A model generated the notes under the pieces. It had not been told where the DNA came from. It was given only the letters and a program-made list of their open reading frames with translations, and made no database searches. From positions 1-64,000 of the forward strand of contig CATOSB010000019.1 of NCBI GenBank assembly GCA_951812305.1: a stretch of 64,000 nt of DNA. The letters run 5' to 3'. A program made the translations under genes and the position numbers. The stretch comes from an uncultured Paracoccaceae bacterium (GTDB lineage Bacteria > Pseudomonadota > Alphaproteobacteria > Rhodobacterales > Rhodobacteraceae). Positions 43,078 through 51,715 of the stretch are shown piece after piece (the first letter of the stretch is position 1; each line of letters opens with the position of its first letter).

Positions 43078-43479
43078 ATGGCCGTGCACACCATCAACCT
43101 TCCCGACATGCTCTACGGGCGCGAGATGCGCACCGTGATCTGGGACGACGTGGCGGGCACCGTTACCGGTACACATTCAGATATACCGGACATGCAACGG
43201 GACCTCGCCCTGCCCACGCCGGTGGATTGCTCATCCGAGGGACGTGTGCTCTACCTCCACAATCCCGCGCACGATCCGGCCGACTTCCTCTGGCTGCTCG
43301 GGTTCGCCTTCAGCGGGATACTCTACGAGCCGCTGCGTTCGACCCTGCCGCCCGTCTTCGACGGCGTCGACCTCAGCCCCATGGAACCCGCCCCGCGCGC
43401 CAGACGCGATGCGGAAGGCAACATTACCGACCGATACGAGGACGGCTCGTTCCTCGGCTACGACATGCCCTACAGCTGA
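43078..43479 (+). CDS. Mu-like late-region protein, unknown
   Basis: A 133-residue acidic protein (MAVHTINLPDMLYGREMRTV...) with no signal peptide or membrane segment. Its high GC and position after the minor head gene place it in the phage module. The cassette has been inserted just in front of its ATG, so its original ribosome site now lies on the far side of the cassette near 40975-40990. Expression is probably reduced. I do not recognise the family. Confidence 0.6.
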   Translation: MAVHTINLPDMLYGREMRTVIWDDVAGTVTGTHSDIPDMQRDLALPTPVDCSSEGRVLYLHNPAHDPADFLWLLGFAFSGILYEPLRSTLPPVFDGVDLSPMEPAPRARRDAEGNITDRYEDGSFLGYDMPYS

Positions 43480-43760
43480 CACCCGCACATCCGTCGCAAG
43501 CGCCTTGCAGGGAGTGTGCAGGCCCCTTGCAAGGGCAGGATTATCGTGGCTGCGGAAGCACCGGGAAGCGCGAAAAAAGCCGCCCCCGAAACGCCCGGAA
43601 AATCCGGTGAAAAACGACCCCCCGAAAAACACCGTTTCCAGCGGGTTCGCACACCCCGAAACGCGCCGATTCTGAAAAACTTATGGCGCGGGCCGAATTT
43701 GACGTGGCCATCAGGTCCGCGCCGCACCAGGCGCTCAAAGCCCTGATCTGGCGGGAAATT
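43480..43760 (+). other. Phage-like tail end of the Mu module, truncated ORF
   Basis: GC-rich DNA up to the sixA stop. A frame from ATG 43683 (MARAEFDVAIRSAPHQALKALIWREIS) looks like the start of a further phage gene that is cut off at the border with the sixA gene near 43757. The rest of the stretch shows no supportable gene. The module thus ends abruptly here. Confidence 0.4.
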
Positions 43761-44258
43761 TCAATTCTCATCCCACTTCATCCCGAATAGGCCCGGATAG
43801 TCCCGCTTCCCAAAGACTTTTGTCACCCCACATTGAAAATCCAGGATAGTCGTGGCGCAGGTTGGATAGTCGAAAAACCGCGGGTGATCCGGCGGGTTGG
43901 CACAGAGGTTCTCGGCAAATCCGGCGATGCCGGGGTTGTGACCCAGCATCATGACGCATTCGCCGGTGGCGCCTTGCAAAGTGGCAAGCATTGTTGCTGG
44001 CCCAGCATGGTATAGCGCAGAAAGCCATTGAAGGTCCTGCGCGTCTACATGATCTGACATCTGCACCCAGGTCTCGCGGGTCCGCACACTGTCGGACGAC
44101 AATAGCTGATCGGGTTTATATCCCTTTTCGGCGAGCCATTTGCCAACGGCCTCGGCAGACCGTCGTCCCCGGCCGTTCAGTGGGCGGTCATGATCTGGCA
44201 AACCGGGATGATCCCAGCACGATTTCGCGTGGCGTGTCAGGATCAGACGCAGGCTCAC
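43761..44258 (-). CDS. SixA-type histidine phosphatase
   Basis: A 165-residue histidine phosphatase. The catalytic RHAKS (in LILTRHAKSCWDHP, residues about 4-17) is followed by DHDRPLNGRG, SDSVRTRETW and the second catalytic His in MMLGHNPGI. This short form resembles SixA, which removes phosphate from His of phosphorelay proteins, though the substrate here is unknown. The start is GTG 44258, which overlaps the stop of the upstream ferredoxin-like gene (GTGA). The longer frame upstream is not coding. Confidence 0.88.
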   Translation of the reverse strand: MSLRLILTRHAKSCWDHPGLPDHDRPLNGRGRRSAEAVGKWLAEKGYKPDQLLSSDSVRTRETWVQMSDHVDAQDLQWLSALYHAGPATMLATLQGATGECVMMLGHNPGIAGFAENLCANPPDHPRFFDYPTCATTILDFQCGVTKVFGKRDYPGLFGMKWDEN

Positions 44259-44884
44259 TTGTGGAAATACCTCATATGGTGAGACGACTGTTCGGCCAAC
44301 CTGCCATAGCTTTGCGACACCGGGCAAGCGCGCCGCGCTTTGCAACCGTTTGACATGCAGTCCAAACCAGCGGGCGTGCCGAGATAACCGTGGCAGGCGT
44401 TGACATCGTAACCATCGCGCCCAAGTGCACCAACCGGGCAGGCCGAAAGGCACGGCTGAGCAAGGCAATTGTCGCAGGGCTTTGTCGCTGCGGGCGGAAA
44501 TGCCAACTTTCGTCGCAAGCGCAACGCACCGCGAAAGCTTACAAACAAACCTGCAACGTCGTGAACCAACATGCCCGCCGGGCTGTCCCACGTTCGGCCC
44601 GTCGCCTTCGCCCAAGCGATGAACGGGTGATAGGGTGGTCCAGCAAACGGAAAGCGGGGCTCGGCGCCAATCTCATTGGCGATCTGCGAAATTACGCGCA
44701 TTGACCATCGGTCAATGGGATCTCTTTGCCCGTCCTGATACTCTGCCGAAGCCGTGAAATGCGCCCAGAATCCGGGCTCTTTCGGACCCAAAAGAATGAT
44801 CGTGCCGCCCTCTTCCGGATGCAACGCTCCGAAAATGTCCAAGTGATCGAGCCCGACCCGGTCAGAGATCGCCGCCAATTCCAC
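44255..44884 (-). CDS. Ferredoxin-like 4Fe-4S protein
   Basis: A 209-residue protein. The C-terminal half has a clustered cysteine region, CDNCLAQPCLSACPVGAL (about residues 137-154), and then CMSNGCKARRACPV (about 175-188), enough for one or two Fe-S clusters as in QueG-like and related ferredoxin domains. The N-terminal half (ALHPEEGGTIILLGPKEPGFW) is a conserved non-cluster domain. Its role is electron transfer or redox; substrate unknown. It is translationally coupled to the phosphatase and follows argB by 3 bp. Confidence 0.85.
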   Translation of the reverse strand: MELAAISDRVGLDHLDIFGALHPEEGGTIILLGPKEPGFWAHFTASAEYQDGQRDPIDRWSMRVISQIANEIGAEPRFPFAGPPYHPFIAWAKATGRTWDSPAGMLVHDVAGLFVSFRGALRLRRKLAFPPAATKPCDNCLAQPCLSACPVGALGRDGYDVNACHGYLGTPAGLDCMSNGCKARRACPVSQSYGRLAEQSSHHMRYFHK

Positions 44885-44887
44885 GCC

Positions 44888-45733
44888 TTATCCCTTGATC
44901 AGGGTGCCTGCCCCGTGTTCGGTATAAAGTTCCAGCAAGCAAGCATTCGGCGCACGGCCATCAAGTATCACCACCGCGCGCACGCCTTCATTCATCGCCT
45001 GAAGCGCGGTCTCTGTTTTCGGAATCATCCCGCCCGCAATCACACCGTCATCGGTCAGTTGGCGCGCTTCACCTGCGGTTATTTCGGTCAACACGGCCCC
45101 ATCGGTGCCTTTGACTCCCGCGACATCGGTCAGCAAAAGCAGGCGATCCGCGCGCAGCGCAGAAGCAATCGCGCCGGCCGCCGTGTCGCCGTTGACGTTG
45201 AATGTTTCACCTTTGCTGCCTGCCCCAATGGGCGCAATGACCGGTATAACCTCTGATGCCGTCAGTTCGCGCAAAATTTCAGGATTGACGCTATCCGGTG
45301 TACCGACAAAGCCAAGTTTCGGATCCGTCTCTTTGCAGACCATCAGATTTGCGTCTTTTCCCGAAAGGCCGACCGCGCGACCGCCCTGAACATTGATCGC
45401 CTGAACGATCCGCTTGTTCACCTGACCTGACAGGACCATTTCGACCACTTCCATTGTGGCCGCATCCGTCACCCGCTTGCCATTCACGAAATCGGATTTC
45501 ACATCCAGCCGCTCAAGCATCCGGTTGATCATCGGCCCGCCACCATGCACCACGACCGGATTTACTCCGACCTGCCGCATCAGCACGACGTCCCGGGCGA
45601 AGCTTTCCATCGCCTCATCTGACCCCATCGCGTGGCCGCCAAGCTTGATCACCACGGTCGCGCCGTCATAACGCTGCAAATATGGCAGCGCCTGATTGAG
45701 TGTGCGGGCAGTGGCAAACATTTCGTCGGTCAT
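44888..45733 (-). CDS. argB: Acetylglutamate kinase
   Basis: A 281-residue enzyme that phosphorylates N-acetylglutamate, the second step of arginine synthesis. The amino-acid-kinase fold shows VVIKLGGHAMGS (ATP lysine, residues about 28-39), VVVHGGGPMINRML (substrate loop), GLSGKDANLM, FNVNGDTAAGAIASAL and GGMIPKTETALQA with the conserved Lys. I chose ATG 45733; an upstream start at 45790 adds non-conserved residues. It follows engB on the same strand. Confidence 0.95.
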   Translation of the reverse strand: MTDEMFATARTLNQALPYLQRYDGATVVIKLGGHAMGSDEAMESFARDVVLMRQVGVNPVVVHGGGPMINRMLERLDVKSDFVNGKRVTDAATMEVVEMVLSGQVNKRIVQAINVQGGRAVGLSGKDANLMVCKETDPKLGFVGTPDSVNPEILRELTASEVIPVIAPIGAGSKGETFNVNGDTAAGAIASALRADRLLLLTDVAGVKGTDGAVLTEITAGEARQLTDDGVIAGGMIPKTETALQAMNEGVRAVVILDGRAPNACLLELYTEHGAGTLIKG

Positions 45734-45808
45734 GGTCGCAAATCCGATTGTCGGGTTTCGCCTGATACCGGCAATGCGCCTTTTGCTCAAGGCTGTTGGA
45801 TTTCCGGC

Positions 45809-46456
45809 TTATTCAATTCCGGCGATGATCGCGCGAAGCGTCGCAATCCCGACGCCTTTTTCCGAACTCGTCATGATCAATTCCGGATAGGCGGCGGGAT
45901 GTTTGGAAAGCAACGCGCGAACCTGTGCCAGTATCTTCTCTTGATCCTTCGCTTTGATCTTGTCCGCTTTGGTCAAAACCACCTGAAATGTCACGGCAGA
46001 ACTGTCCAGCAATACCATGATCTCTTCATCAGGCGGCTTGACCCCATGGCGGGCATCAATCAGCACGAATGCACGACGCAACGTTGCCCGCCCGGCCAGA
46101 TAGGCTTTCAGCAAGCGTTGCCATTTCTCGACAACCGGCAAGGGCGCGTTGGCAAAGCCATATCCCGGCAGATCAACGAGATAGAAATCATCCGTCAACG
46201 TGAAATAATTGATTTCCTGCGTGCGTCCGGGCGTATTGGACGCCCGCGCCAAGCCCTTCCTCCCGGTCAGCGCGTTGATCAGGCTTGACTTCCCAACATT
46301 GGAACGGCCAGCAAAACACACCTCGGCCCGATCAGCCGGGGGCAGTCCGTCCATGGCAACCACGCCTTTCAGGAACTCGGCCGTCTGGGCAAATAGCTTT
46401 CGTCCCGCCTCGCGGTCCGGTGCATCGGGTTCCGGGGCAAGTGGAAACGCGATCAT
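45809..46456 (-). CDS. engB: Ribosome-biogenesis GTPase YihA/EngB
   Basis: A 215-residue GTPase with G1 GRSNVGKSSLINAL (about residues 50-63), G2 in SNTPGRTQEINYF, G3 LVDLPGYGFA, G4 LTKADK and G5 MTSSEKG. It assists 50S subunit assembly and is usually essential. Its start overlaps the MOSC gene stop by 4 bp. All motifs are intact. Confidence 0.96.
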   Translation of the reverse strand: MIAFPLAPEPDAPDREAGRKLFAQTAEFLKGVVAMDGLPPADRAEVCFAGRSNVGKSSLINALTGRKGLARASNTPGRTQEINYFTLTDDFYLVDLPGYGFANAPLPVVEKWQRLLKAYLAGRATLRRAFVLIDARHGVKPPDEEIMVLLDSSAVTFQVVLTKADKIKAKDQEKILAQVRALLSKHPAAYPELIMTSSEKGVGIATLRAIIAGIE

Positions 46457-47196
46457 AGCAATCCAGCGCTGTCACCTAGCGAGATCTCTCCCCCCGCAAC
46501 CACCTCGGCACGAATGCTGAAATCGCGGTGGCCCCAATGTTCCAGCGCGCCGAGCGTATCGGCATCACGTTTGCCGGTTTCCGGGTTTGCAGTCGTTGCC
46601 AAACAGCGATCGGTGCGTTCCCGACCGCGCAAGACCGCGTCACCGACGCGAAATTCACGGTCCATCCATTCCCATTCTTCCCATGGCGCCAAACCACCCA
46701 ACCAGATGTTTCCGCGCCAGCGATGGATAGACAATTCGCGCCCAATTTGCTGTTCCACTGCTCTGTGTGACGCCATGTTGCAGATGGTCACGCTTGGAAA
46801 ATCGCTATCGACAAATCCGGTTGTCTGGGCACGAACCACACGGTCCGACGCAGCGCGATTTTCAGGGATCAGTGGCCCCGCCCAGGCGATCAATGCGTCC
46901 GGTTCTTCGTCTGGCGAAAATTCCAGTACACCAAATTCGGGGTGACGAAGCGTCAATCGCTCGGTGGTCTCATCAACCTCCGCCGTTAAGGCCATCAGTT
47001 CTGGTGCTTTGGAGACCCGCGAAAAATGCTGGCAGCTCACCCATTTCGATCCATCCGCGTCGCTTTCAGTATGAGCCACCGCCCAGATGCGATCCCAGGG
47101 CATCGTCTGACCAGCACTTAAGGTCACCTTGTCCACCGCCTCGCGCCCATGCCCTTTGATCGGGTGGCGCCAAATGCTTTGAACCCTTGCGGTCAC
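46453..47196 (-). CDS. MOSC domain protein
   Basis: A 247-residue protein with an N-terminal MOSC beta-barrel segment (SIWRHPIKGHGREAVDKVTLSAG, AHTESDADGSKWVS) and a C-terminal MOSC core (NIWLGGLAPWEEWEW, VGDAVLRGRERTDRCLATTANPETGKRD). The conserved cysteine (RTDRCLATT) is present. MOSC proteins handle sulfur or molybdenum cofactor chemistry; the specific substrate is not known. It sits between yidC and engB with 4-bp overlaps on both sides, a fixed arrangement in Rhodobacteraceae. Confidence 0.9.
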   Translation of the reverse strand: MTARVQSIWRHPIKGHGREAVDKVTLSAGQTMPWDRIWAVAHTESDADGSKWVSCQHFSRVSKAPELMALTAEVDETTERLTLRHPEFGVLEFSPDEEPDALIAWAGPLIPENRAASDRVVRAQTTGFVDSDFPSVTICNMASHRAVEQQIGRELSIHRWRGNIWLGGLAPWEEWEWMDREFRVGDAVLRGRERTDRCLATTANPETGKRDADTLGALEHWGHRDFSIRAEVVAGGEISLGDSAGLL

Positions 47197-49010
47197 TTGC
47201 TTTCGCCATCCTGCTTGGGTTTGCGTTTAAAGCTTGATCGGATGTTTCCAAAGACGTCCGGTTTGTACCCCTGACTTCGCATGATCGTGTATTGCTGAAT
47301 GAATGTGATGACGTTGTTGGAGATCCAGTAAACGATTAGGCCGCTGGCGAAGGTTCCCAGCATGAACATGAACACCCACGGCATCCAGGCGAATATCATC
47401 TGCTGGGTCGGGTCGGTCGGCGCAGGGTTCAGTTTCTGCTGCAACCACATCGAGATGCCAAGCAGAAGTGGCAGGATTCCAATGAAGATCAGCGCCATGA
47501 TCGATTCCGGCTCAGGTGCGGCGAAGGGCAGCAATCCAAACAGGTTCATGATCGACGTTGGATCAGGCGCGCTCAGGTCCTGAAACGGGCCGAAAAACGG
47601 TGCGTGGCGCAGCTCGATGGTGACGAAGATCACTTTATAGAGGCTGAAGAAAATTGGAATTTGCAAAAGGATCGGCAGACAGCCCGAGGCGGGATTTACC
47701 TTTTCCTTCTTATAAAGCTCCATCATTTCCTTCTGCATTTTTTGGCGGTCGTCGCCGGCGCGTTCCTTCAGCTTTTCCATCTCGGGCTGAAGTTCCTTCA
47801 TCTTCGCCATCGAGACATAGGATTTGTATGCCAGCGGAAAGAGAATTGCCTTTATCAAAAGAGTCAGGCCGATGATGGCCAGCCCCATGTTGCCGATCAA
47901 GTTGTTCAACCAATGCAGCATCGCGAAGATCGGCTTGGTCAGGAAAAAGAACCAGCCCCAGTCGATGGAATCGAGGAACTCGAAGATACCGTTCTCGCGT
48001 TCGTAACGACGGATCGTTCCCCATTTCTTCGCACCCGCAAACAGGTTTGATGTAACGGATTGCGTTGCGCCCGGCGCGACATCCAGTGTGTTGAGCCGCG
48101 CAATGGATTTATAGCTGTCACTGGCCGCTACATACTGAAATACAGACTCAAATGGCTGATCTGCAGCGGGGATCAACATCGACATCCAGTAGTGGTCAGT
48201 GAAGCCAAGCCAGCCATTGCCAGCGACAGAAACCGCATCCGCCCCGGTGCCCCAGCGATCATCGCTTTCCAGATCGGGAAAGTCATTCCAGTTAAATTCG
48301 GTTCGCTCTTCGCCAGTCTGGCGGATTGCGCCTTCGTGAATAATGAAGAAACCGGTCTGTTCCTCTGGCTGGCCGATACGGACAATCTGGTTGTGCGGGG
48401 CCAGTCTGACGGCTGCACCAGACGTGTTTTCGACGCTCTGCGTTACCGTAAATAGATATTCGTCATCGACCTCGATTTTCCGAGTGAAAGTCAACCCTTT
48501 GCCGTTTCGCCATTCAAGCGTGACGGGAGTGTCAGGCGTCAGCGATTCACCCTCGCTGATTGACCAGATTGTGTTGCCACCCGGTACATCGTCGAAGTTC
48601 AGATCGCCGCCGGGCGCCCAACCGAATAAAGCAAAATAAGGCTCAGTATCTCCGACCGGAGAGAAAAGGCGCACAGGCGGGCTGCCTTCGTCCTGCGTAA
48701 CTTTATAGTCCTGCAGCAGCAGATCATCGATCCGCCCACCCTGCAGTGAAATAGAGCCTGAAAGCTGGGGCGTTTCAATTGGAACGCGCTGAACTTCCAC
48801 CGCGGCGACGGTGACATCGCCGTTTTCGGACCCGGTGGCCGCTGTCTCGCCTGAATCGGCAACTGGCCCGGATGCAACAGGGGATTCAACGGTTGTGGGC
48901 GCCTCGACAGCCGGGTCGACCTCTGGTGGTGGAAACAGAATAGACCATCCAATGATGACCGCCGTGCTCAGCACGACCGCCAGTATCATATTCCGGTTCT
49001 GTTCGTCCAT
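47193..49010 (-). CDS. yidC: Membrane protein insertase YidC
   Basis: A 605-residue inner-membrane insertase. The first membrane segment is NMILAVVLSTAVIIGWSILFPP. A long periplasmic beta domain (about residues 80-340) is followed by the conserved insertase core with the hydrophilic-groove stretch YKSYVSMAKMKELQPEMEKLKERAGDDRQKMQKEMMELYKKEKVNPASGCLPILLQIPIFFSLYKV in part, and further membrane helices to a basic C-terminus (KRKPKQDGESK). It folds and inserts membrane proteins. It usually follows rpmH-rnpA; here the upstream DNA is replaced by an IS cluster 105 bp away. Confidence 0.96.
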   Translation of the reverse strand: MDEQNRNMILAVVLSTAVIIGWSILFPPPEVDPAVEAPTTVESPVASGPVADSGETAATGSENGDVTVAAVEVQRVPIETPQLSGSISLQGGRIDDLLLQDYKVTQDEGSPPVRLFSPVGDTEPYFALFGWAPGGDLNFDDVPGGNTIWSISEGESLTPDTPVTLEWRNGKGLTFTRKIEVDDEYLFTVTQSVENTSGAAVRLAPHNQIVRIGQPEEQTGFFIIHEGAIRQTGEERTEFNWNDFPDLESDDRWGTGADAVSVAGNGWLGFTDHYWMSMLIPAADQPFESVFQYVAASDSYKSIARLNTLDVAPGATQSVTSNLFAGAKKWGTIRRYERENGIFEFLDSIDWGWFFFLTKPIFAMLHWLNNLIGNMGLAIIGLTLLIKAILFPLAYKSYVSMAKMKELQPEMEKLKERAGDDRQKMQKEMMELYKKEKVNPASGCLPILLQIPIFFSLYKVIFVTIELRHAPFFGPFQDLSAPDPTSIMNLFGLLPFAAPEPESIMALIFIGILPLLLGISMWLQQKLNPAPTDPTQQMIFAWMPWVFMFMLGTFASGLIVYWISNNVITFIQQYTIMRSQGYKPDVFGNIRSSFKRKPKQDGESK

Positions 49011-49114
49011 TTCGACCCCACCTCAATCGCCTGCGAAGATCAGCGCTGGTTCAACAGGTAGGGCCGCAAAAGGTCAAGTGCAAAGGGGCGTATTCCGCCT
49101 TTCGAAGTTATTAG

Positions 49115-50714
49115 GTAACTCCCAAGCACCCTGTCCGATAGGGTTGCGGGGTTTTGTTCCGTCAGAGCCGTGCGATGATCTGAGGTGGTGACAGGGTCAG
49201 GATTTCCAGGATGTTGAACCGGTGTTTTCTGGCCGTCGAGATGACGGACCTGATGTCGGCGAAGACCCGCGCGCCCTCGAGGGTGCGGAAGGTGCCCGAG
49301 ATTTTCATGCGCAGCTTCATCATGCGCAGGTCCTGTTCGGCCTGATTGTTTGTGAATGGGACCGCGAAGTCGGCGATGAATCGCAAAACGTCATCGCGGT
49401 AGTCACGCAGGCGGAGGAGCAGGTTGTGGCCTGGCCGCCTGGCTTTTCGGCCGCGGGTGCCGGGGCTTTTGGCCAGCGGGGGCCGGCGTTCGTGGAAGGC
49501 GAGCCCCTTGGCGAGGATCGCCATGTATCTGGTGACTATACCCTGGCGAACCAGTTCCGGGAGTTCGGTCTCGCCTTGATCCTGAGCCGCGCATCTGAGC
49601 TGATTGGCGCTATGAAGCACTGCGCTCATCTCCGTCGCCCAAGGCTCTTTTTCGATCTCTTCGATGGCCTTGAGTTCGCGCAAGTGATGCGCCCCGCAGA
49701 GGGCGTGGGCGTCCACTCCGCTCATATGGGCGTAGTAGGGTTTCCAGTGATCATGAATGATCGTCCCGCCGGTCAGGAAGGTTGGAACAGCACCGCGTTT
49801 GGCGCTGATGCGGTAATGGGTGAAGGCGGTATCGCAGATCGTGTGCAGCCAGTGCAGCTTGCCGGCAACACGAAGTCCGGTCTCGTCCAGATGCCGAACG
49901 CCGCCTTCGGCAAGCCGGGCGAGAATGTGTTCAACCACGACACCCATCTTATTTGCCGCGCCGCGCGTCCAGTTGGTCACGCTGGCCGCGCACAAGCTGG
50001 TGGCCCCAAACAGGTCGCGCATAAGCTGGCAGACCCGATCCTCGGGTATCAGCTGCTGAACATTGCAATAGACCGCCACTGCCCGCATGCGCGTGCCATA
50101 TTGCACATGCGCGGCCACGCCATCGGGAAAGCCAGCCGTCGTCGTGGCTCGACAATGGTCGCAACAATAAACCGCCGCCTGATGCTCGGTGACCTCCAGG
50201 CGTGGCGCAGGCAAGTCGAACACCTGACGCTTCTCGATCCCTTTCACCATCTCCGCCGTCAGGGCGCTCTGACAGGCGCTGCAATGCGTCGCCTCATGCC
50301 GTTCGACAAAGTCGGGTGTTGACGTCTGGCGCAGGGTGTCGCCCCGGTGGCCAACTTGGCCGCCACTTTTCTTTCCGGATTTGCCACGCAGGCTGCGCGG
50401 GGCTGGCTTCTTCAGGCCATCACTTGAAGGGGGCTTGCTGCTATTGCTGCTGTTCTTGGCCAACTGTCGGCGCAGGTCCGTGATCTCTTCCGCCATGCTC
50501 GCCAACGCAGCTTCAAGCTCAGCGATCCGACGCAGAGCCGTGGCGAGAAGTTGTTCAAGGGCGGCAACCTGATCCATCCCACCACTGATTCAGAGAAATC
50601 AACCCGGCGCCACAGAATTCAGACAAGAAAGAAAAAAACACGCGCAAAATGGCAAATTCGACTCACCATAAAACTGACAATAACACTCAAACGTGGGGGG
50701 TGCTTGGGAGTTAC
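49115..50714 (-). mobile_element. IS66-family element, copy 7 (1600 bp)
   Basis: Both terminal repeats are present. The flanks GTTATTAG (49107-49114) and GTTATTAA (50715-50722) agree in seven of eight bases, consistent with an old target duplication with one mutation. It has seven bases in the A/T run like copy 1. Confidence 0.93.
49162..50577 (-). CDS. IS66-family transposase (copy 7)
   Basis: Full-length, 471 residues, same protein as copy 1 (Arg365, Arg453). Confidence 0.95.
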   Translation of the reverse strand: MDQVAALEQLLATALRRIAELEAALASMAEEITDLRRQLAKNSSNSSKPPSSDGLKKPAPRSLRGKSGKKSGGQVGHRGDTLRQTSTPDFVERHEATHCSACQSALTAEMVKGIEKRQVFDLPAPRLEVTEHQAAVYCCDHCRATTTAGFPDGVAAHVQYGTRMRAVAVYCNVQQLIPEDRVCQLMRDLFGATSLCAASVTNWTRGAANKMGVVVEHILARLAEGGVRHLDETGLRVAGKLHWLHTICDTAFTHYRISAKRGAVPTFLTGGTIIHDHWKPYYAHMSGVDAHALCGAHHLRELKAIEEIEKEPWATEMSAVLHSANQLRCAAQDQGETELPELVRQGIVTRYMAILAKGLAFHERRPPLAKSPGTRGRKARRPGHNLLLRLRDYRDDVLRFIADFAVPFTNNQAEQDLRMMKLRMKISGTFRTLEGARVFADIRSVISTARKHRFNILEILTLSPPQIIARL

Positions 50715-50759
50715 GTTATTAACCCCGATTCTGGATAAGACGTTGGCGTCACCAGTGCA

Positions 50760-51200
50760 CTACTCGACAGAATTTTTTCGTAGTTTTTTGATTCGTTTTT
50801 TACGATACTCGTTGACCCTTTTTCGCAGAGGGTTGCGATGAGGGATTTCCACCATTGTTATGGAAATGATCCTCGGTTCTCTCAAAGCCTCATTTGGCTC
50901 CAGTTCAACGGCAATTCCGCCAAACTCTCCAAGAAATAGAACATTTGAAACGGTTTCGTGATCCGCTTTGAATGTATCAGGGTCATTTTTCCGTACGTGT
51001 TTCGGGATGATCACCTGAAAGGGAGTGGCAGCCATCAGATCGAGCACAAGTGTCATGGTTCTTTTAGGGAGCGCAGCCAGTTCATTGAGCTTATCCGTGA
51101 GGGCGTAGAAACGGTTGGGGTCCTCTTCCATCATGTCGAACATGAGGTCCCGGATCTTCTCATAAGCGAGATCTTCGTTGATTGGGAAGTTGTTCTCCAT
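50760..51200 (-). CDS. IS982 passenger protein, unknown function
   Basis: A 146-residue protein from ATG 51200 (MENNFPINEDLAYEKIRDLM...), the intact version of the gene broken at 7262-7679. It is predicted soluble, with an acidic helical N-terminal half, a central part FQVIIPKHVRKNDPDTFKADHE, and a strongly basic C-terminus (KRVNEYRKKRIKKLRKN). It lies divergent to the transposase and just inside the left terminal repeat. I do not recognise a family. It may regulate transposition, help target choice, or be cargo. The longer frame from 51326 is less likely. Confidence 0.65.
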   Translation of the reverse strand: MENNFPINEDLAYEKIRDLMFDMMEEDPNRFYALTDKLNELAALPKRTMTLVLDLMAATPFQVIIPKHVRKNDPDTFKADHETVSNVLFLGEFGGIAVELEPNEALREPRIISITMVEIPHRNPLRKRVNEYRKKRIKKLRKNSVE

Positions 51201-51328
51201 GGCGCGCACCTTTTGCCCCGTGTTGACCAGCCTGAATGCCCCCGTGATTAGTATGGGGTGAGAGGGGTTTCCAGGTACGTTGCCCCATGATTCAAGGTTC
51301 AAAAGCGACACAATATGGACCGCCACTC

Positions 51329-51715
51329 ATGTCGATCACTAACACCGCACTTTTTGTCTGTCTCGATGATTTTGCAAAAACCTACGAGGACTGGGAGCGC
51401 CACCGGTTGATCCCCTCGGGTCGTCAGAGGCTTCGCTCCGGCAAGCTGACCCTGGGGGAGAGCCTGTTCATCATGGTCTTGTTTCACTTGTCGCCGTTCA
51501 AGGACTTCAAACATTATTGGATTTATGGCGTTGAGCAGAAATACCGTGACTGCTTTGGCACCCTCCCGAGCTATGGTCGGTTTGTCAGCCTCATGCCAAG
51601 ATTAATGGTGCCGTTTTGCATACTGCTGCACTGCTTCAGCGGTGAAAAAACCGGCGTCTATTTTGCCGACAGCACTAAGCTCGCGGTCTGCCACAATGCC
51701 CGCATTAATCGAAAC
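51329..51715 (+). pseudogene. IS982-family transposase, truncated
   Basis: The first 129 codons match the copy at 7808 apart from Asn-to-Thr in GTLPSYG. It ends just after CHNARINRN, before most of the catalytic domain, and reads into IS66 copy 8. Inactive. Confidence 0.9.

Larger units (their letters stand above)
50722..51715 (+). mobile_element. IS982-family element, copy 2, right half lost
   Basis: The left terminal repeat and passenger gene are intact, but the sequence stops in the transposase gene at the tip of IS66 copy 8. The missing right part (about 530 bp) is not on the other side of that IS66. The GTTATTA next to its left tip (50715-50721) recurs at 53318-53324, beyond the IS66, and is probably the lost element's own target duplication. 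Confidence 0.88.
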
